Notes under the pieces: model-generated | Database searches by the model: none | Told to the model about the DNA's origin: nothing | The model's input: only the letters and a program-made list of their open reading frames with translations | Assembly: GCA_945878605.1 (NCBI GenBank) | Contig: CAMCTR010000003.1 | Coordinates: 1 to 34,984 of the forward strand | Direction: 5' to 3' | Length of the DNA: 34,984 nt | From: Candidatus Methylopumilus universalis | Lineage (GTDB): Bacteria; Pseudomonadota; Gammaproteobacteria; Burkholderiales; Methylophilaceae | Shown: positions 1-11,585 of the stretch, one piece after another | Position numbering within the stretch: position 1 is the first letter of the stretch | Layout: every line of letters begins with the position of its first letter | Program-made: the position numbers and the translations under genes

Positions 1-1
1 T

Positions 2-1093
2 GTTCAATCAGCAGAAGCTGCTGCTGCGGCTACCAAGGAAATCGCTGGCGATGCTTGGGTGGTGAAAGCACAAGTACATGCTGGGGGTCGCGGTAAAGCA
101 GGCGGGGTGAAGATTGTAAAATCAGCGAGTGAAGCGCAATCAATCGCGCACGGTTTGTTGGGTAAGCATTTAGTGACGTACCAAAATATCCCAGATGGCC
201 AGCCAGTGCATCAGCTTTTGGTTGAGCAAACATTGCCTATCGCACGTGAGCTTTATTTATCTATCTTGGTCGACCGCACACTTGAACGTATGGTGATGGT
301 GGCTTCAAGCGCTGGGGGGATGGATATTGAAGAAATTGCTGCTAAAAGCCCTGAAAAAATTCTGCAAGAAGTCTGCGATCCATTAATCGGCCTGGTGGAT
401 TATCAAGCGCGTAATATAGCCTTTGCTTTAGATTTAGTGGGCGACCAAATTGCCGCATTCTCTAAGTTGGCAAAAGGTTTGTACAAATTATTCAAAGAGA
501 ATGATTTAGCTTTGCTTGAAATTAACCCGCTGGTTGTAACGACCGACGGCAAGCTGTTTGCCTTAGATTGCAAAATGAGCGTGGATGACAATGCACTTTA
601 TCGTCAAAAATCATTGGCTGAGCAGCGCGATTGGAGCCAAGACGATGCGAAAGAAGCAGAGGCGCATCATGCTGGGCTTAATTACATTACACTTAACGGC
701 AATATTGGCTGTATGGTGAACGGCGCTGGCCTAGCCATGGCAACAATGGATTTGATTAAACTCCATGGTGGCGCGCCAGCTAACTTCTTGGATGTGGGCG
801 GTGGTGCAACGGCTGAAACAGTTGCAAAAGCATTTAAGATTATTTTGGCCGATAGCAATGTAAAAGCCATTTTAGTGAATATTTTTGGCGGCATTATGCG
901 CTGCGACATTATTGCTGAGGGCATTATCACAGCGGTGAAAGAAGTAGGGATTAAGATTCCTGTGGTGGTGCGATTGGAAGGCACCAATGTTGAATTAGGT
1001 CGTAAGATGCTGAGCGAGAGTGGCCTATCAATTATTTCTGCTGCAGGTTTGACCGATGCGGCTAAACAAGCAGTTGCTGCAGTAAGCGCGTAA
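2..1093 (+). CDS. sucC: succinyl-CoA synthetase (ADP-forming) beta subunit, 5' end cut by window edge
   Basis: Frame stays open to the window edge ([37 protein letters not shown]...), with the ATP-grasp/CoA-ligase motif [31 protein letters not shown]. The ORF-track start at 59 (GTG) is internal. sucD follows directly. Confidence 0.97.
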   Translation, partial: VQSAEAAAAATKEIAGDAWVVKAQVHAGGRGKAGGVKIVKSASEAQSIAHGLLGKHLVTYQNIPDGQPVHQLLVEQTLPIARELYLSILVDRTLERMVMVASSAGGMDIEEIAAKSPEKILQEVCDPLIGLVDYQARNIAFALDLVGDQIAAFSKLAKGLYKLFKENDLALLEINPLVVTTDGKLFALDCKMSVDDNALYRQKSLAEQRDWSQDDAKEAEAHHAGLNYITLNGNIGCMVNGAGLAMATMDLIKLHGGAPANFLDVGGGATAETVAKAFKIILADSNVKAILVNIFGGIMRCDIIAEGIITAVKEVGIKIPVVVRLEGTNVELGRKMLSESGLSIISAAGLTDAAKQAVAAVSA

Positions 1094-1102
1094 GGTTAGA
1101 AC

Positions 1103-1987
1103 ATGAGCATATTAGTAAATAAAAATACAAAAGTTTTATGCCAAGGCTTTACTGGCAAGCAAGGCACATTCCATTCAGAACAAGCATTAGCTTACGGCAC
1201 CAAAATGGTAGGCGGTGTCACTCCGGGTAAGGGCGGTCAAAGCCACTTAGGTTTACCCGTATTTAATACCATGCGTGATGCCGTTCGTGAGACAGGTGCA
1301 AATGCCTCTGTGATTTATGTGCCGCCACCATTCGCCGCTGATTCTATTTTAGAGGCATGTGATGCAGGGATTGATTTGATTGTGTGTATAACTGAAGGTA
1401 TTCCAGTGTTGGATATGCTGAACGTAAAAGCGGCGCTCAAAGCTAATCACGTGAAGTTAGTGGGTCCCAATTGTCCAGGCGTGATTACGCCAGATGAATG
1501 TAAAATCGGCATTATGCCGGGTAGTATTCACTTGCGTGGCAAGGTCGGTATTGTTTCACGTTCAGGCACGCTCACTTACGAAGCGGTTAACCAAACAACC
1601 ATATTGGGTCTTGGACAATCGACTTGCGTTGGCATTGGCGGTGACCCGATTCGCGGACTTAACTTTATTGATTGCTTGGAGATGTTCCAAGCGGACCCTG
1701 AAACTGAAGCGATTATTATGGTGGGCGAAATCGGTGGTGCGGATGAAGAAGCCGCGGCTGATTTCATTAAGCATTATGTGACTAAACCGGTGGCTGGTTA
1801 CATTGCAGGCCAAACAGCACCGAAAGGCAAACGTATGGGTCATGCTGGCGCGATTATTTCTGGCGGAAGTGGTAAGGCAGAAGACAAGATTTTGGCATTA
1901 GAAAAAGCGGGCGTGATTGTTGCAAGCTCCCCAGCAGGTTTGGGTGAGGCAGTGATGGTGGCGATTAAAATGAAACAAGCTAATTGA
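1103..1987 (+). CDS. sucD: succinyl-CoA synthetase alpha subunit
   Basis: [45 protein letters not shown] and the phosphohistidine region [10 protein letters not shown]; adjacent to sucC. Confidence 0.98.
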   Translation: MSILVNKNTKVLCQGFTGKQGTFHSEQALAYGTKMVGGVTPGKGGQSHLGLPVFNTMRDAVRETGANASVIYVPPPFAADSILEACDAGIDLIVCITEGIPVLDMLNVKAALKANHVKLVGPNCPGVITPDECKIGIMPGSIHLRGKVGIVSRSGTLTYEAVNQTTILGLGQSTCVGIGGDPIRGLNFIDCLEMFQADPETEAIIMVGEIGGADEEAAADFIKHYVTKPVAGYIAGQTAPKGKRMGHAGAIISGGSGKAEDKILALEKAGVIVASSPAGLGEAVMVAIKMKQAN

Positions 1988-2013
1988 TGAAATTAGGACT
2001 GAAAGCGCTAGCG

Positions 2014-2964
2014 ATGAAAAAACTAACCCGCTTCTTTATTTTAATTGCCCTGAGCATGGTCTTAAGCAATGCCGCCATGGCTGAAGAGGATGTGCCTTAT
2101 CTTTTAACGGTTTCAGCCAAAGGTGATATGGCAACAGTGCGTGCTTTGCTAGAGAGCGGTACCAACCCCAACACGCGTGATATCGATGGCGCAACCGCCT
2201 TAATGTATGCCGCACGTAGAGATAAAGCAGAGGTTGCGCAGATGCTGTTAGACAAGGGCGCGGACCCTAATGCCAAAGATAATGGGGGCTGGACTGCGCT
2301 GATGCTATCTGCGCGCAAAAACTATCTTAAAACAGCTAAGGCCTTGCTCAATAAAGGAGCAGACCCAGCTTTGCGTGATGTATCTGGCTGGAGTGCAATT
2401 GGCATGGCCGCGACCTCTGGATATTCTGAGATGGTCGGGCTTTTAATTGAGTACGGCATGAATGTCAACACCAAAAGTGATGATGGTAAAAGCATTTTAA
2501 TGTATGCCGCTAAGGGCGGCGATGTGCAAACGGTTAAAGTGCTTTTGGTCCATGGGGCGATGATTGCAGACCGAGATCGTTTGAAAGTAAATGCCTTAAT
2601 GTATGCCGCACGTGATGGAAGGCTTGGCGCTGTTGAGGCATTGATTGATGCGGGCGCTCAGGTTGATGACTACGATCAAAATAAATGGACGGCGCTCAGT
2701 TGGGCTGTGAGAAAGAAAAAGGTTGATGTTGTCCAAACGCTGATTGCAAAAGGCGCTGATGTTAACCATAAAGATTCAGAAGGTACGCCGCCATTACAAA
2801 ATGCTGTTTTAAACGGTGATGCGCCGATGGTGGCTTTGCTAATTGAAAGTGGTGCGAATGTAAAAGCTAAAGACCAGTATGGTTTAAGCGCTTTGGTGTA
2901 TGCCTTAAAAGGCAAAAGCCCTGAAATCGTTAAAATGATTAAAGATGCAGGTGGCAGCTATTAG
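2014..2964 (+). CDS. exported ankyrin-repeat protein
   Basis: Signal-peptide-like start MKKLTRFFILIALSMVLSNAAMAEE (ATG at 2014 preferred over the TTG at 1984 in the ORF track), followed by tandem ~33-aa ankyrin repeats (DGATALMYAARRDKAEVAQMLLDKGADPNAKD...). Confidence 0.9.
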   Translation: MKKLTRFFILIALSMVLSNAAMAEEDVPYLLTVSAKGDMATVRALLESGTNPNTRDIDGATALMYAARRDKAEVAQMLLDKGADPNAKDNGGWTALMLSARKNYLKTAKALLNKGADPALRDVSGWSAIGMAATSGYSEMVGLLIEYGMNVNTKSDDGKSILMYAAKGGDVQTVKVLLVHGAMIADRDRLKVNALMYAARDGRLGAVEALIDAGAQVDDYDQNKWTALSWAVRKKKVDVVQTLIAKGADVNHKDSEGTPPLQNAVLNGDAPMVALLIESGANVKAKDQYGLSALVYALKGKSPEIVKMIKDAGGSY

Positions 2965-2971
2965 TCAGTCT

Positions 2972-4964
<1,993 letters not shown>

Positions 4965-4994
4965 TAAATTGATTGTTAATGAAGCGCTAGGTTT

Positions 4995-6785
4995 CTAAAA
5001 GCCCAGCCAGCGTGCTGATTGATAAAATGCAAAGCTCACAACCCAAGCCAACACTAAAGACCAAACGATAGAAAGCAGGGCAAATGCCCAGCTTTTAGCT
5101 TCGTTTTTAAGAGTAACAATCGTTGACAAGCAAGGCGTATAAATGAGTGTAAATAACATAAAGCTCATGCCTTGCACCCAGTCTAGTTTTTGCGCCATCA
5201 GATGCATCAGTTCATCGCCCTGAAGCCCATAAATCACCGCCAGTGCACCAATCACAATCTCTTTGGCGACAAAGCCAAAAATCAAAGTAAGCGCGAGTTG
5301 GCTATCAATGCCAATTGGATTTAATACCACAGAAAACCAATCCCCAATTTTTCCTGCATAAGTGGTACTGCTAGTTGGCGCTGCATCCATCGGGAAGTGC
5401 GTTAATGCCCACACTAAAATAACCCCAACAGTGATAAATTTACTGGCGCGTTTTAGGAAGTATGTCACCTCTTGCCAGCCTCTTAACCAGATTTGACGGC
5501 CTGTCGGGAAGCGATAAGGTGGTAGCTCTAGAATAAAAGGCTCGTTATTTTGATATTGGCCTTTGAACAACATGGCGGTGATAAAAATAGTAATAAAACT
5601 CATCAAATATAGGGTAAACAATACAAGCGGTGCTTGGCTGACCGTGAATAGGGTGGCTGTCATAAACAAGAACACCTGTAGCCGGGCTGAGCAGAGTGAG
5701 AGCGGAATAACGAGCATGGTGAGTAAGCGCATATTTTTTGAGCGCATCACGCGAGTGCCCATGAGGGCTGGTACGTTGCAACCGAAGCCCATCAACACCA
5801 TCACAAAGCCGCGACCATCTAAGCCCATCTTTGCCATTAAGGCGTCTACTAAGAATGCGGCGCGAGATAAATACCCGCTGTCTTCCACCATGGTCATAAT
5901 AAGGAAGAATAAAACGATGATCGGTATAAATGCGGCGACCGTCCCAATGCCGTTATAAAGGCCATCAAGCAATAAGCCGCTCAGCCAAGTTGGCGCGCTT
6001 AATAAAAGCGGCTCTAGTGCATTGGTTCGGAAGATGGAGAGTAGCCATGCAATGCTATCTTGTAGCGGTTTACCCAAATTGAAGATGAACTGAAATAACA
6101 CGTACATCGCGGCAAAAAATATTGGCAAACCTAACCAAGGATGGAGTAACACTTTGTCGATACGATTGGTGAGATCATCCCCAAGCTGCATCGGCATTTG
6201 CACGGTTGCTTCAACAATTGCTTCCATTTCAGCTTCGATATTTGAATCTTGCTGAAGCTGTTGGCTGACTTGTTCTGCATCCACATGTTGTTTGGGTTTG
6301 GATAACACTACCGATGCCGCTTTGAGAGCGTCAGGGCAACGGTCGCCATATTTTGCGCTAATTTGCACGACAGGCATGTTCAATTTTATTGACATGGCTT
6401 CTGCGTCAATCTTAATGCCAGCACGCTTTGCTTCATCACTCATATTGAGAAGTAGCATGCATGGCAAGCCTAGGGCGCGGATTTGTAGCGCTAGTGAAAG
6501 CTGTCTATCAATCTGCGCGCTATTTGCGACGATCATCACTAAATCAACAGTATTGTTACCTAGGAAGTGGCGAACCACTTGTTCGTCATCTGAGTAGCCG
6601 TGAAGATCGTACAAGCCGGGTAAATCAATGAGCTCAGCAATATGCCCGCCCATCAAAATTTTCGCACTCATCAGGTCAACCGTAATGCCAGGCCAATTCC
6701 CAACGCGTGCAGAAGCACCGCTTAATCGATTGAATAGGGTGGATTTTCCGGTGTTGGGCATGCCCAATAAAGCGATACGTTTCAT
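4995..6785 (-). CDS. feoB: ferrous iron transport protein B (compact, 596 aa)
   Basis: N-terminal G domain (GMPNTGKSTLFNRLSG, GNWPGITVDL, DLPGLYDLHGYSDDE, NMSD) and C-terminal FeoB permease motifs (GFGCNVPALMGTRVMRSKNMRLLTMLVIPLSLCSARLQVF; FGFVAKEIVIGALAVIYG). Confidence 0.96.
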   Translation of the reverse strand: MKRIALLGMPNTGKSTLFNRLSGASARVGNWPGITVDLMSAKILMGGHIAELIDLPGLYDLHGYSDDEQVVRHFLGNNTVDLVMIVANSAQIDRQLSLALQIRALGLPCMLLLNMSDEAKRAGIKIDAEAMSIKLNMPVVQISAKYGDRCPDALKAASVVLSKPKQHVDAEQVSQQLQQDSNIEAEMEAIVEATVQMPMQLGDDLTNRIDKVLLHPWLGLPIFFAAMYVLFQFIFNLGKPLQDSIAWLLSIFRTNALEPLLLSAPTWLSGLLLDGLYNGIGTVAAFIPIIVLFFLIMTMVEDSGYLSRAAFLVDALMAKMGLDGRGFVMVLMGFGCNVPALMGTRVMRSKNMRLLTMLVIPLSLCSARLQVFLFMTATLFTVSQAPLVLFTLYLMSFITIFITAMLFKGQYQNNEPFILELPPYRFPTGRQIWLRGWQEVTYFLKRASKFITVGVILVWALTHFPMDAAPTSSTTYAGKIGDWFSVVLNPIGIDSQLALTLIFGFVAKEIVIGALAVIYGLQGDELMHLMAQKLDWVQGMSFMLFTLIYTPCLSTIVTLKNEAKSWAFALLSIVWSLVLAWVVSFAFYQSARWLGF

Positions 6786-7024
6786 GAAGTTTGGATTTGA
6801 ATGCGACTTGCTTCAATTCGACGCAAAATAATGTCCGTGCTTCCAATTCTTACGTGCAACGGCCCGTTGAAGCTTGCACAACGGACCAACTCAACTCTTT
6901 TACCATTACGAAATCCCAGCGCGGCTAAACGATGAAACAATGAATTATCGGCATCAATATTGCTGATGAGTGCCGTTTCACCTGGCGTTAAGTTTGATAA
7001 ATTATGTGTTGAAGATGGATTCAT
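6782..7024 (-). CDS. feoA: ferrous iron transport protein A
   Basis: 80-aa FeoA/SH3-like domain (LSNLTPGETALISNIDADNSLFHRLAALGFRNGKRVELV); ATGA overlap with feoB. Confidence 0.92.
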   Translation of the reverse strand: MNPSSTHNLSNLTPGETALISNIDADNSLFHRLAALGFRNGKRVELVRCASFNGPLHVRIGSTDIILRRIEASRIQIQTS

Positions 7025-7045
7025 TAATAAAATGAAATTCTAAAT

Positions 7046-7064
7046 GATAATGGTTCTTATTATC
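7046..7064. promoter_or_regulatory. Fur-box-like operator upstream of feoAB
   Basis: GATAATGGTTCTTATTATC matches 15 of 19 positions of the canonical Fur consensus GATAATGATAATCATTATC (counted by eye); 22 bp upstream of the feoA start. Confidence 0.75.
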
Positions 7065-7100
7065 GCACAATTCGAATGTGGTGTGTTACTGCAAAACCCC

Positions 7101-7129
7101 AATAAAAAACGGCCTGCAAGCAGACCGTT
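7101..7129 (-). terminator. Rho-independent terminator downstream of the PPIase gene
   Basis: Minus-strand RNA AACGGUCUGC-UU-GCAGGCCGUU followed by UUUUAUU; 10-bp stem with one G-U pair. Confidence 0.85.
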
Positions 7130-7153
7130 CCGGTTTATACCTAGCGCGAAAAA

Positions 7154-7963
7154 TTATTTTTTAGCAGCAGGTTTTGTGTTGTCTACCACAGTTGCTTTCG
7201 CGCGCAAGTCAGTCAACATTTTTTCTAATTGACGTTGAGCGAGTTGCTTTTGCAAATTGTCTTTTACTTTGTCAAAGGCAGGTGCCTTCAATTCACGCAT
7301 ATCATCAAGCTTAATAACGTGCCAGCCGAATTGGGTTTGCACTGGGTCAGTACTTGATTTGCCTTTTTGAAGTTTAGCTACAGCTTCGCTGAATGGTTTG
7401 ACCATGCCACCTAAAGCAAACCAACCTAAGTCGCCGCCCTTTTCTTTAGAGCCTGGGTCGATTGATTTTTCTTTAGCGATTTTTGAAAAGTCGCTGCCTT
7501 TGCTCAGTTGTGCAATCACGTCTTTCGCTTCAGCCTCAGTACCAAGCAAAATATGGCGTGCATTATATTCTTTGTCACCCAGTTCTATTTTGAACTTTTC
7601 GTAAGCGGCTTTTATATCAGCGTCGCTTACAGGGTGGTTGCGTAAGAAGTCTTGAATGTAGACATTCACTAATAATTCACGACGTGTTAACTCTTCTTTT
7701 GCAATGAAGTCGGGCTTTTTATCAATGCCGGCTTTTTGTGCTTCTTGAAGTACCAACTCACTGCTAATTAATTTAGACATAATCACATCACGTACATTGT
7801 CATCTACTTTTTGACCGTGATCAGTTGCATCTTTAACAATGAAGTCGAATAGTGATTGCTTGATTGGCTTGCCATTCACCGTTGCAACTGCATCGCCAGC
7901 AATGGCTGAGGCGCTAAAGCTTAGTGAAGCAATTAACAATAGAGTGATTCTAGAAATTTTCAT
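7154..7963 (-). CDS. periplasmic parvulin-type peptidyl-prolyl cis-trans isomerase
   Basis: Signal peptide MKISRITLLLIASLSFSASAIAG; parvulin motifs NARHILL...DFSKIAKEKSIDPGSKEKGGDLGWFALGGMVKPFSEAV...FGWHVIKL. Confidence 0.94.
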   Translation of the reverse strand: MKISRITLLLIASLSFSASAIAGDAVATVNGKPIKQSLFDFIVKDATDHGQKVDDNVRDVIMSKLISSELVLQEAQKAGIDKKPDFIAKEELTRRELLVNVYIQDFLRNHPVSDADIKAAYEKFKIELGDKEYNARHILLGTEAEAKDVIAQLSKGSDFSKIAKEKSIDPGSKEKGGDLGWFALGGMVKPFSEAVAKLQKGKSSTDPVQTQFGWHVIKLDDMRELKAPAFDKVKDNLQKQLAQRQLEKMLTDLRAKATVVDNTKPAAKK

Positions 7964-7987
7964 TCAATGTCCTTAAAAGGGTTGATT

Positions 7988-8016
7988 AGTATAAAAAAAG
8001 TTATTGATATAAACAA
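7988..8016 (-). promoter_or_regulatory. candidate sigma70-type promoter for the PPIase gene
   Basis: Minus strand TTGTTT-17 nt-TATACT between the bolA stop and the PPIase ATG; judged by eye. Confidence 0.4.
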
Positions 8017-8027
8017 TATTATAGGAT

Positions 8028-8285
8028 TTATTCGTTGCTTGCGATAGCATGTATGCTAAGCGCGTGAATTTGTCCCGGGATGAGATCATCCATCAATTGA
8101 TAAATGACGCGATGTCGTGCAACTTGAGATTTTCCATTAAATTCAGCGCTGACTATTTTTAGGTTGAAATGTCCGCCACCACCATTGCCTTTGTGTCCTG
8201 CATGCAAAGCGCTATCGTCTTGAATCTCCAATTGGCTCGGCGCAAGCGATTGCAGTCTATTTTTGATTTCTTCTATTAGGTTCAT
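8028..8285 (-). CDS. bolA: BolA family protein
   Basis: IKNRLQSLAPSQLEIQDDSALHAGHKGNGGGGHFNLKIVSAEFNGKSQVARHRVIYQLM is a typical BolA core. Confidence 0.93.
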   Translation of the reverse strand: MNLIEEIKNRLQSLAPSQLEIQDDSALHAGHKGNGGGGHFNLKIVSAEFNGKSQVARHRVIYQLMDDLIPGQIHALSIHAIASNE

Positions 8286-8286
8286 A

Positions 8287-8589
8287 TTAGGCTGGCAATG
8301 TTTTACGAAAGGGTTTAACGCTTACGCTGGCATAAACGCCTGCGCTGACAAATGGGTCAGCATTCGCCCAAGTTTCTGCTTCTGCTAGGCTATTAAAATC
8401 AGCCACAATTAAGCTGCCGGTAAAGCCTGCAGGGCCAGGATCTATGTTATCAATCGCTGGAAAAGGACCCGCCAATAATAAACGACCTACCGCATGCAAA
8501 GCGGTGAGTCTTGCGAGATGCGAAGGGCGGTTAGCCAAGCGCTTTTCTAGGCTGCTGGGCGTGTCTTCGGTGACGATGGCGTACCACAT
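8287..8589 (-). CDS. yciI: YciI family protein
   Basis: [47 protein letters not shown]...[29 protein letters not shown]. Confidence 0.93.
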   Translation of the reverse strand: MWYAIVTEDTPSSLEKRLANRPSHLARLTALHAVGRLLLAGPFPAIDNIDPGPAGFTGSLIVADFNSLAEAETWANADPFVSAGVYASVSVKPFRKTLPA

Positions 8590-9212
8590 TATGCTTTGTC
8601 CTCATTGATGATGTATTTGTTGATAGCGAAGCTTTGCCCAATGATAAAAGCGAACATGAGTCCCATGGTGCCAAAAAGCTTAAAGTTCGCCCAGGTGTCG
8701 ATTGAATAATGGAAAGCGACATATAAATTCAGCGCGCCTAAGCCAGCAAAGAAAATTGCCCAGGCGATATTGAGCTTATTCCAGATTGTTTCTGGCAAGT
8801 GGATTTCTTTACCCATCATGCTTTTGATGATGTTCTTTTGGGTGAATAAATTTGCACCAATCAATACTGCAGCAAACGTCCAATAAAGCAAAGTTGGTTT
8901 CCATTTGATAAATGCTTCATTTTGGAAGTAAAGCGTCATGCCGCCCAACACCGTTACCAATAAAGCGCTTAGCCATAAAGTGTTATCCACTTTCTTGTAA
9001 TGTAACTTCGCCCAGATGATTTGAATGATGCTGCCAATAATCACCGCGATTGTAGCGAGCATAATAGGCACAAGGCTAGGTTTTACGGTCGCCGTAATAC
9101 CTATAGTAGTGAGGATTTTTGCTAATATGAGGCTAGCGGAAGCCGCTTTTTCTGCCACTTTTAGCGTAATAAAAAACAAGATAACGGGGAATAAGTCGAA
9201 TAAGAACTTCAT
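8589..9212 (-). CDS. yciB: inner membrane-spanning protein YciB (IspZ, septation protein A family)
   Basis: [23 protein letters not shown]... multi-TM protein, C-term [25 protein letters not shown]; stop overlaps the yciI start. Confidence 0.93.
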   Translation of the reverse strand: MKFLFDLFPVILFFITLKVAEKAASASLILAKILTTIGITATVKPSLVPIMLATIAVIIGSIIQIIWAKLHYKKVDNTLWLSALLVTVLGGMTLYFQNEAFIKWKPTLLYWTFAAVLIGANLFTQKNIIKSMMGKEIHLPETIWNKLNIAWAIFFAGLGALNLYVAFHYSIDTWANFKLFGTMGLMFAFIIGQSFAINKYIINEDKA

Positions 9213-9366
9213 GCACTTCTTTCAGAAAAATGTTCGCTGGCGAAAAGCCGCTTTAAAGTGTCGGCGCTTTAGGTGTCAGTAAGACCTGTATTTTGCTATG
9301 ATGTGTGAAGCCTGACAAGGCAACTTTTTAATTTTTTACCAAGCACAAATCCAACCAACATTAAAA

Positions 9367-10230
9367 ATGCGCTCCTTGATTGATCTTCATTGTCATTCTA
9401 CCGTCTCAGATGGGGTCCTAACGCCTTCTGAAATCGTGAATCATGCGGCTGAAAAAAGCGTTCGTGTGTTGGCGTTGACTGACCATGATGATGTCGCTGG
9501 TTTAGCAACGGCACGCGCTGTGGCTGAGTCTCATGGTATGCAATTTATCAATGGCGTGGAAATCTCAGTCACATGGCGTCGCCGCACATTGCATATTGTT
9601 GGTTTGAAAATCAATCCTGAGCATCCCCCTTTGGTTGAAGGGCTTGCCAACATTCGAGCCGGTCGTCACACAAGGGCTGCTGGTATGGCGAAGGCTTTGG
9701 AGAAGGTCGGCATTCATGGCTCGCTTGAAGGTGCTTACGAGCATAGCAAAGGTGGCATTATTAGCCGCACCCATTTTGCACGCTTCCTTATTGAAAATGG
9801 CTACGCCAAAGACACGAAAGCCGTTTTTAAAAACTACTTGGTCAAAGGCAAGCCAGGTTATTTTGAGCATCAGTGGGCAAGTTTGGAAGAAGCCTTGGCT
9901 TGGATTATCGGTAGTGGTGGCGTGGCGGTAATTGCCCATCCAGGCCGCTATGATTTAGGGCGGGTGACGATGCTTGAGTTGATGCATGAGTTCCGCGCCT
10001 TTGGTGGATCAGCAATTGAAGTGGTGACGGGTAGCCATACGGTTGACCAATACCAAGAGTTTGCAAAAGTGGCTAAGTCCTTCGACTTGGCTTCCTCGAT
10101 GGGTTCTGATTATCACGGCAAAGGTCAAACCTATATTGAAATGGGGCGTTTACCTAGCTTACCAAGTAACTGTGTGCCTGTTTGGCGCGACTGGTCAGAA
10201 GTGCAGGGTCTTGAATTAGAGATCCATTAA
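9367..10230 (+). CDS. PHP-domain phosphoesterase (YciV/Rnm family)
   Basis: IDLHCHSTVSDGVLTPSEIVNHAAEKSVRVLALTDHDDVAGL; GGVAVIAHPGRYDL; GSDYHGKGQTYIEMGRLPSLP. Confidence 0.92.
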   Translation: MRSLIDLHCHSTVSDGVLTPSEIVNHAAEKSVRVLALTDHDDVAGLATARAVAESHGMQFINGVEISVTWRRRTLHIVGLKINPEHPPLVEGLANIRAGRHTRAAGMAKALEKVGIHGSLEGAYEHSKGGIISRTHFARFLIENGYAKDTKAVFKNYLVKGKPGYFEHQWASLEEALAWIIGSGGVAVIAHPGRYDLGRVTMLELMHEFRAFGGSAIEVVTGSHTVDQYQEFAKVAKSFDLASSMGSDYHGKGQTYIEMGRLPSLPSNCVPVWRDWSEVQGLELEIH

Positions 10231-10860
10231 ATGGCACAGTACTTTTCTATACATGCAGAAAACCCACAAGCGCGATTAATAAATCAAGCGGTCGAAATTT
10301 TGAATAATGGCGGCGTGATTGCTTACCCAACAGATTCCAGTTATGCGCTGGGATGCATCATTGGTAACAAAGATGCACAAACAAAAATTCGTGCAATTCG
10401 TGGGGTAGATGAAAGCCACCTTTTCACGTTGGTGTGTCGAAACTTGGCGGAGCTTGCGACTTATGCACAAGTCGATAATGTGCAGTTTCGTTTATTAAAA
10501 GCGAATACCCCTGGACAATATACCTTTGTGCTGAAAGCCACGCGTGAAGTGCCACGCCGTTTGCAACATCCTAAACGCAGCACATTGGGTTTGAGAGTGC
10601 CGGAACATGCCGTGACGCAGGCTTTGTTGGCTGAATTGAATCAGCCATTACTGAGCATGACTTTGTCTTTAAAAGATGTGGCTGAACCACTCAATGAGGC
10701 CTGGGAAATTCGCGACCGTTTAGAGCATCAGCTTGATTTAGTGATTGATGCAGGACCTTGTTCAGCCTTGCCGACTTCGGTGATTGACCTCACTACAGAT
10801 GAACCGCAATTAATTAGGCGTGGCGCAGGCGATTTGGCCCCGTTTGGTTTAGACGATTAA
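10231..10860 (+). CDS. L-threonylcarbamoyladenylate synthase-family protein (YciO/Sua5)
   Basis: Sua5/YciO/YrdC motifs: NNGGVIAYPTDSSYALGCIIGNKDAQTKIRAIRGVDESHLFTLVCRNLAELATYA...TPGQYTFVLKAT. Confidence 0.9.
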   Translation: MAQYFSIHAENPQARLINQAVEILNNGGVIAYPTDSSYALGCIIGNKDAQTKIRAIRGVDESHLFTLVCRNLAELATYAQVDNVQFRLLKANTPGQYTFVLKATREVPRRLQHPKRSTLGLRVPEHAVTQALLAELNQPLLSMTLSLKDVAEPLNEAWEIRDRLEHQLDLVIDAGPCSALPTSVIDLTTDEPQLIRRGAGDLAPFGLDD

Positions 10861-10882
10861 ATAGTTTTTAAAAGGATAAAGC

Positions 10883-11518
10883 ATGGACTTAACTTACATA
10901 CAGAAAATAGCAATTTATGCGCTGCCAGTGATTTTTGCGATTACGGTGCACGAGGCTGCGCATGGCTTTGCTGCACGTTTTTTTGGTGACATGACGGCTG
11001 ATAGAGCGGGGCGGATTACTTTAAATCCAATTAAGCATATTGACCCCATCGGCACTATTTTAGTGCCGGCGCTGACATTGTTAGTTGGCGGGATTTTGTT
11101 CGGCTGGGCGAAGCCTGTGCCTGTTGATTTTACACGCTTACGCAATCCTAAACGCGACATGTTGTGGGTTGCCGCAGCGGGTCCAGCCTCTAATTTTATG
11201 ATGGCTTTGTTTTGGGCACTCATGATTAAGTTGTCAGTGACTTTACCTAATGTTTATTCAGAGCCTATGGCGCTGATGGGGCAGGCAGGTGTGTTGATTA
11301 ACGTAGTGTTGATGGTGCTGAATTTATTGCCCTTGCCACCATTAGACGGCGGCCGCATTGCGGTGAGTTTGTTGCCTAACCATATGGCATACAAATATGC
11401 GCAAGTTGAGCGCTACGGTTTGATTATTCTGATTGTGTTGCTTGCAACAGGCATTTTAGGTCGCATCATGGACCCTTTTATTGATGCAGTTATACAGATT
11501 ATTCAATTCATTTTTTAA
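10883..11518 (+). CDS. site-2 protease family (M50) membrane metalloprotease
   Basis: HExxH motif in FAITVHEAAHGFAARFFGD and second motif NLLPLPPLDGGRI. Confidence 0.92.
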   Translation: MDLTYIQKIAIYALPVIFAITVHEAAHGFAARFFGDMTADRAGRITLNPIKHIDPIGTILVPALTLLVGGILFGWAKPVPVDFTRLRNPKRDMLWVAAAGPASNFMMALFWALMIKLSVTLPNVYSEPMALMGQAGVLINVVLMVLNLLPLPPLDGGRIAVSLLPNHMAYKYAQVERYGLIILIVLLATGILGRIMDPFIDAVIQIIQFIF

Positions 11519-11585
11519 TTATTCGGGCGTGATTGCGCGCCTTTTCGTATAATAGACTCATCTTTATTTATGGTAATTCATCACT

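Noticed and set aside
5563-5958. 131-aa plus-strand ORF antisense to feoB
   Set aside because: Shadow ORF of a clear FeoB permease region; no recognisable domain.
9565-9939. 124-aa minus-strand ORF antisense to the PHP-domain gene
   Set aside because: Shadow ORF; the plus-strand PHP motifs are unambiguous.
11548-11553. TATAAT hexamer upstream of trpS as a promoter
   Set aside because: No credible -35 at the correct spacing; recorded only as a possible extended or weak promoter.
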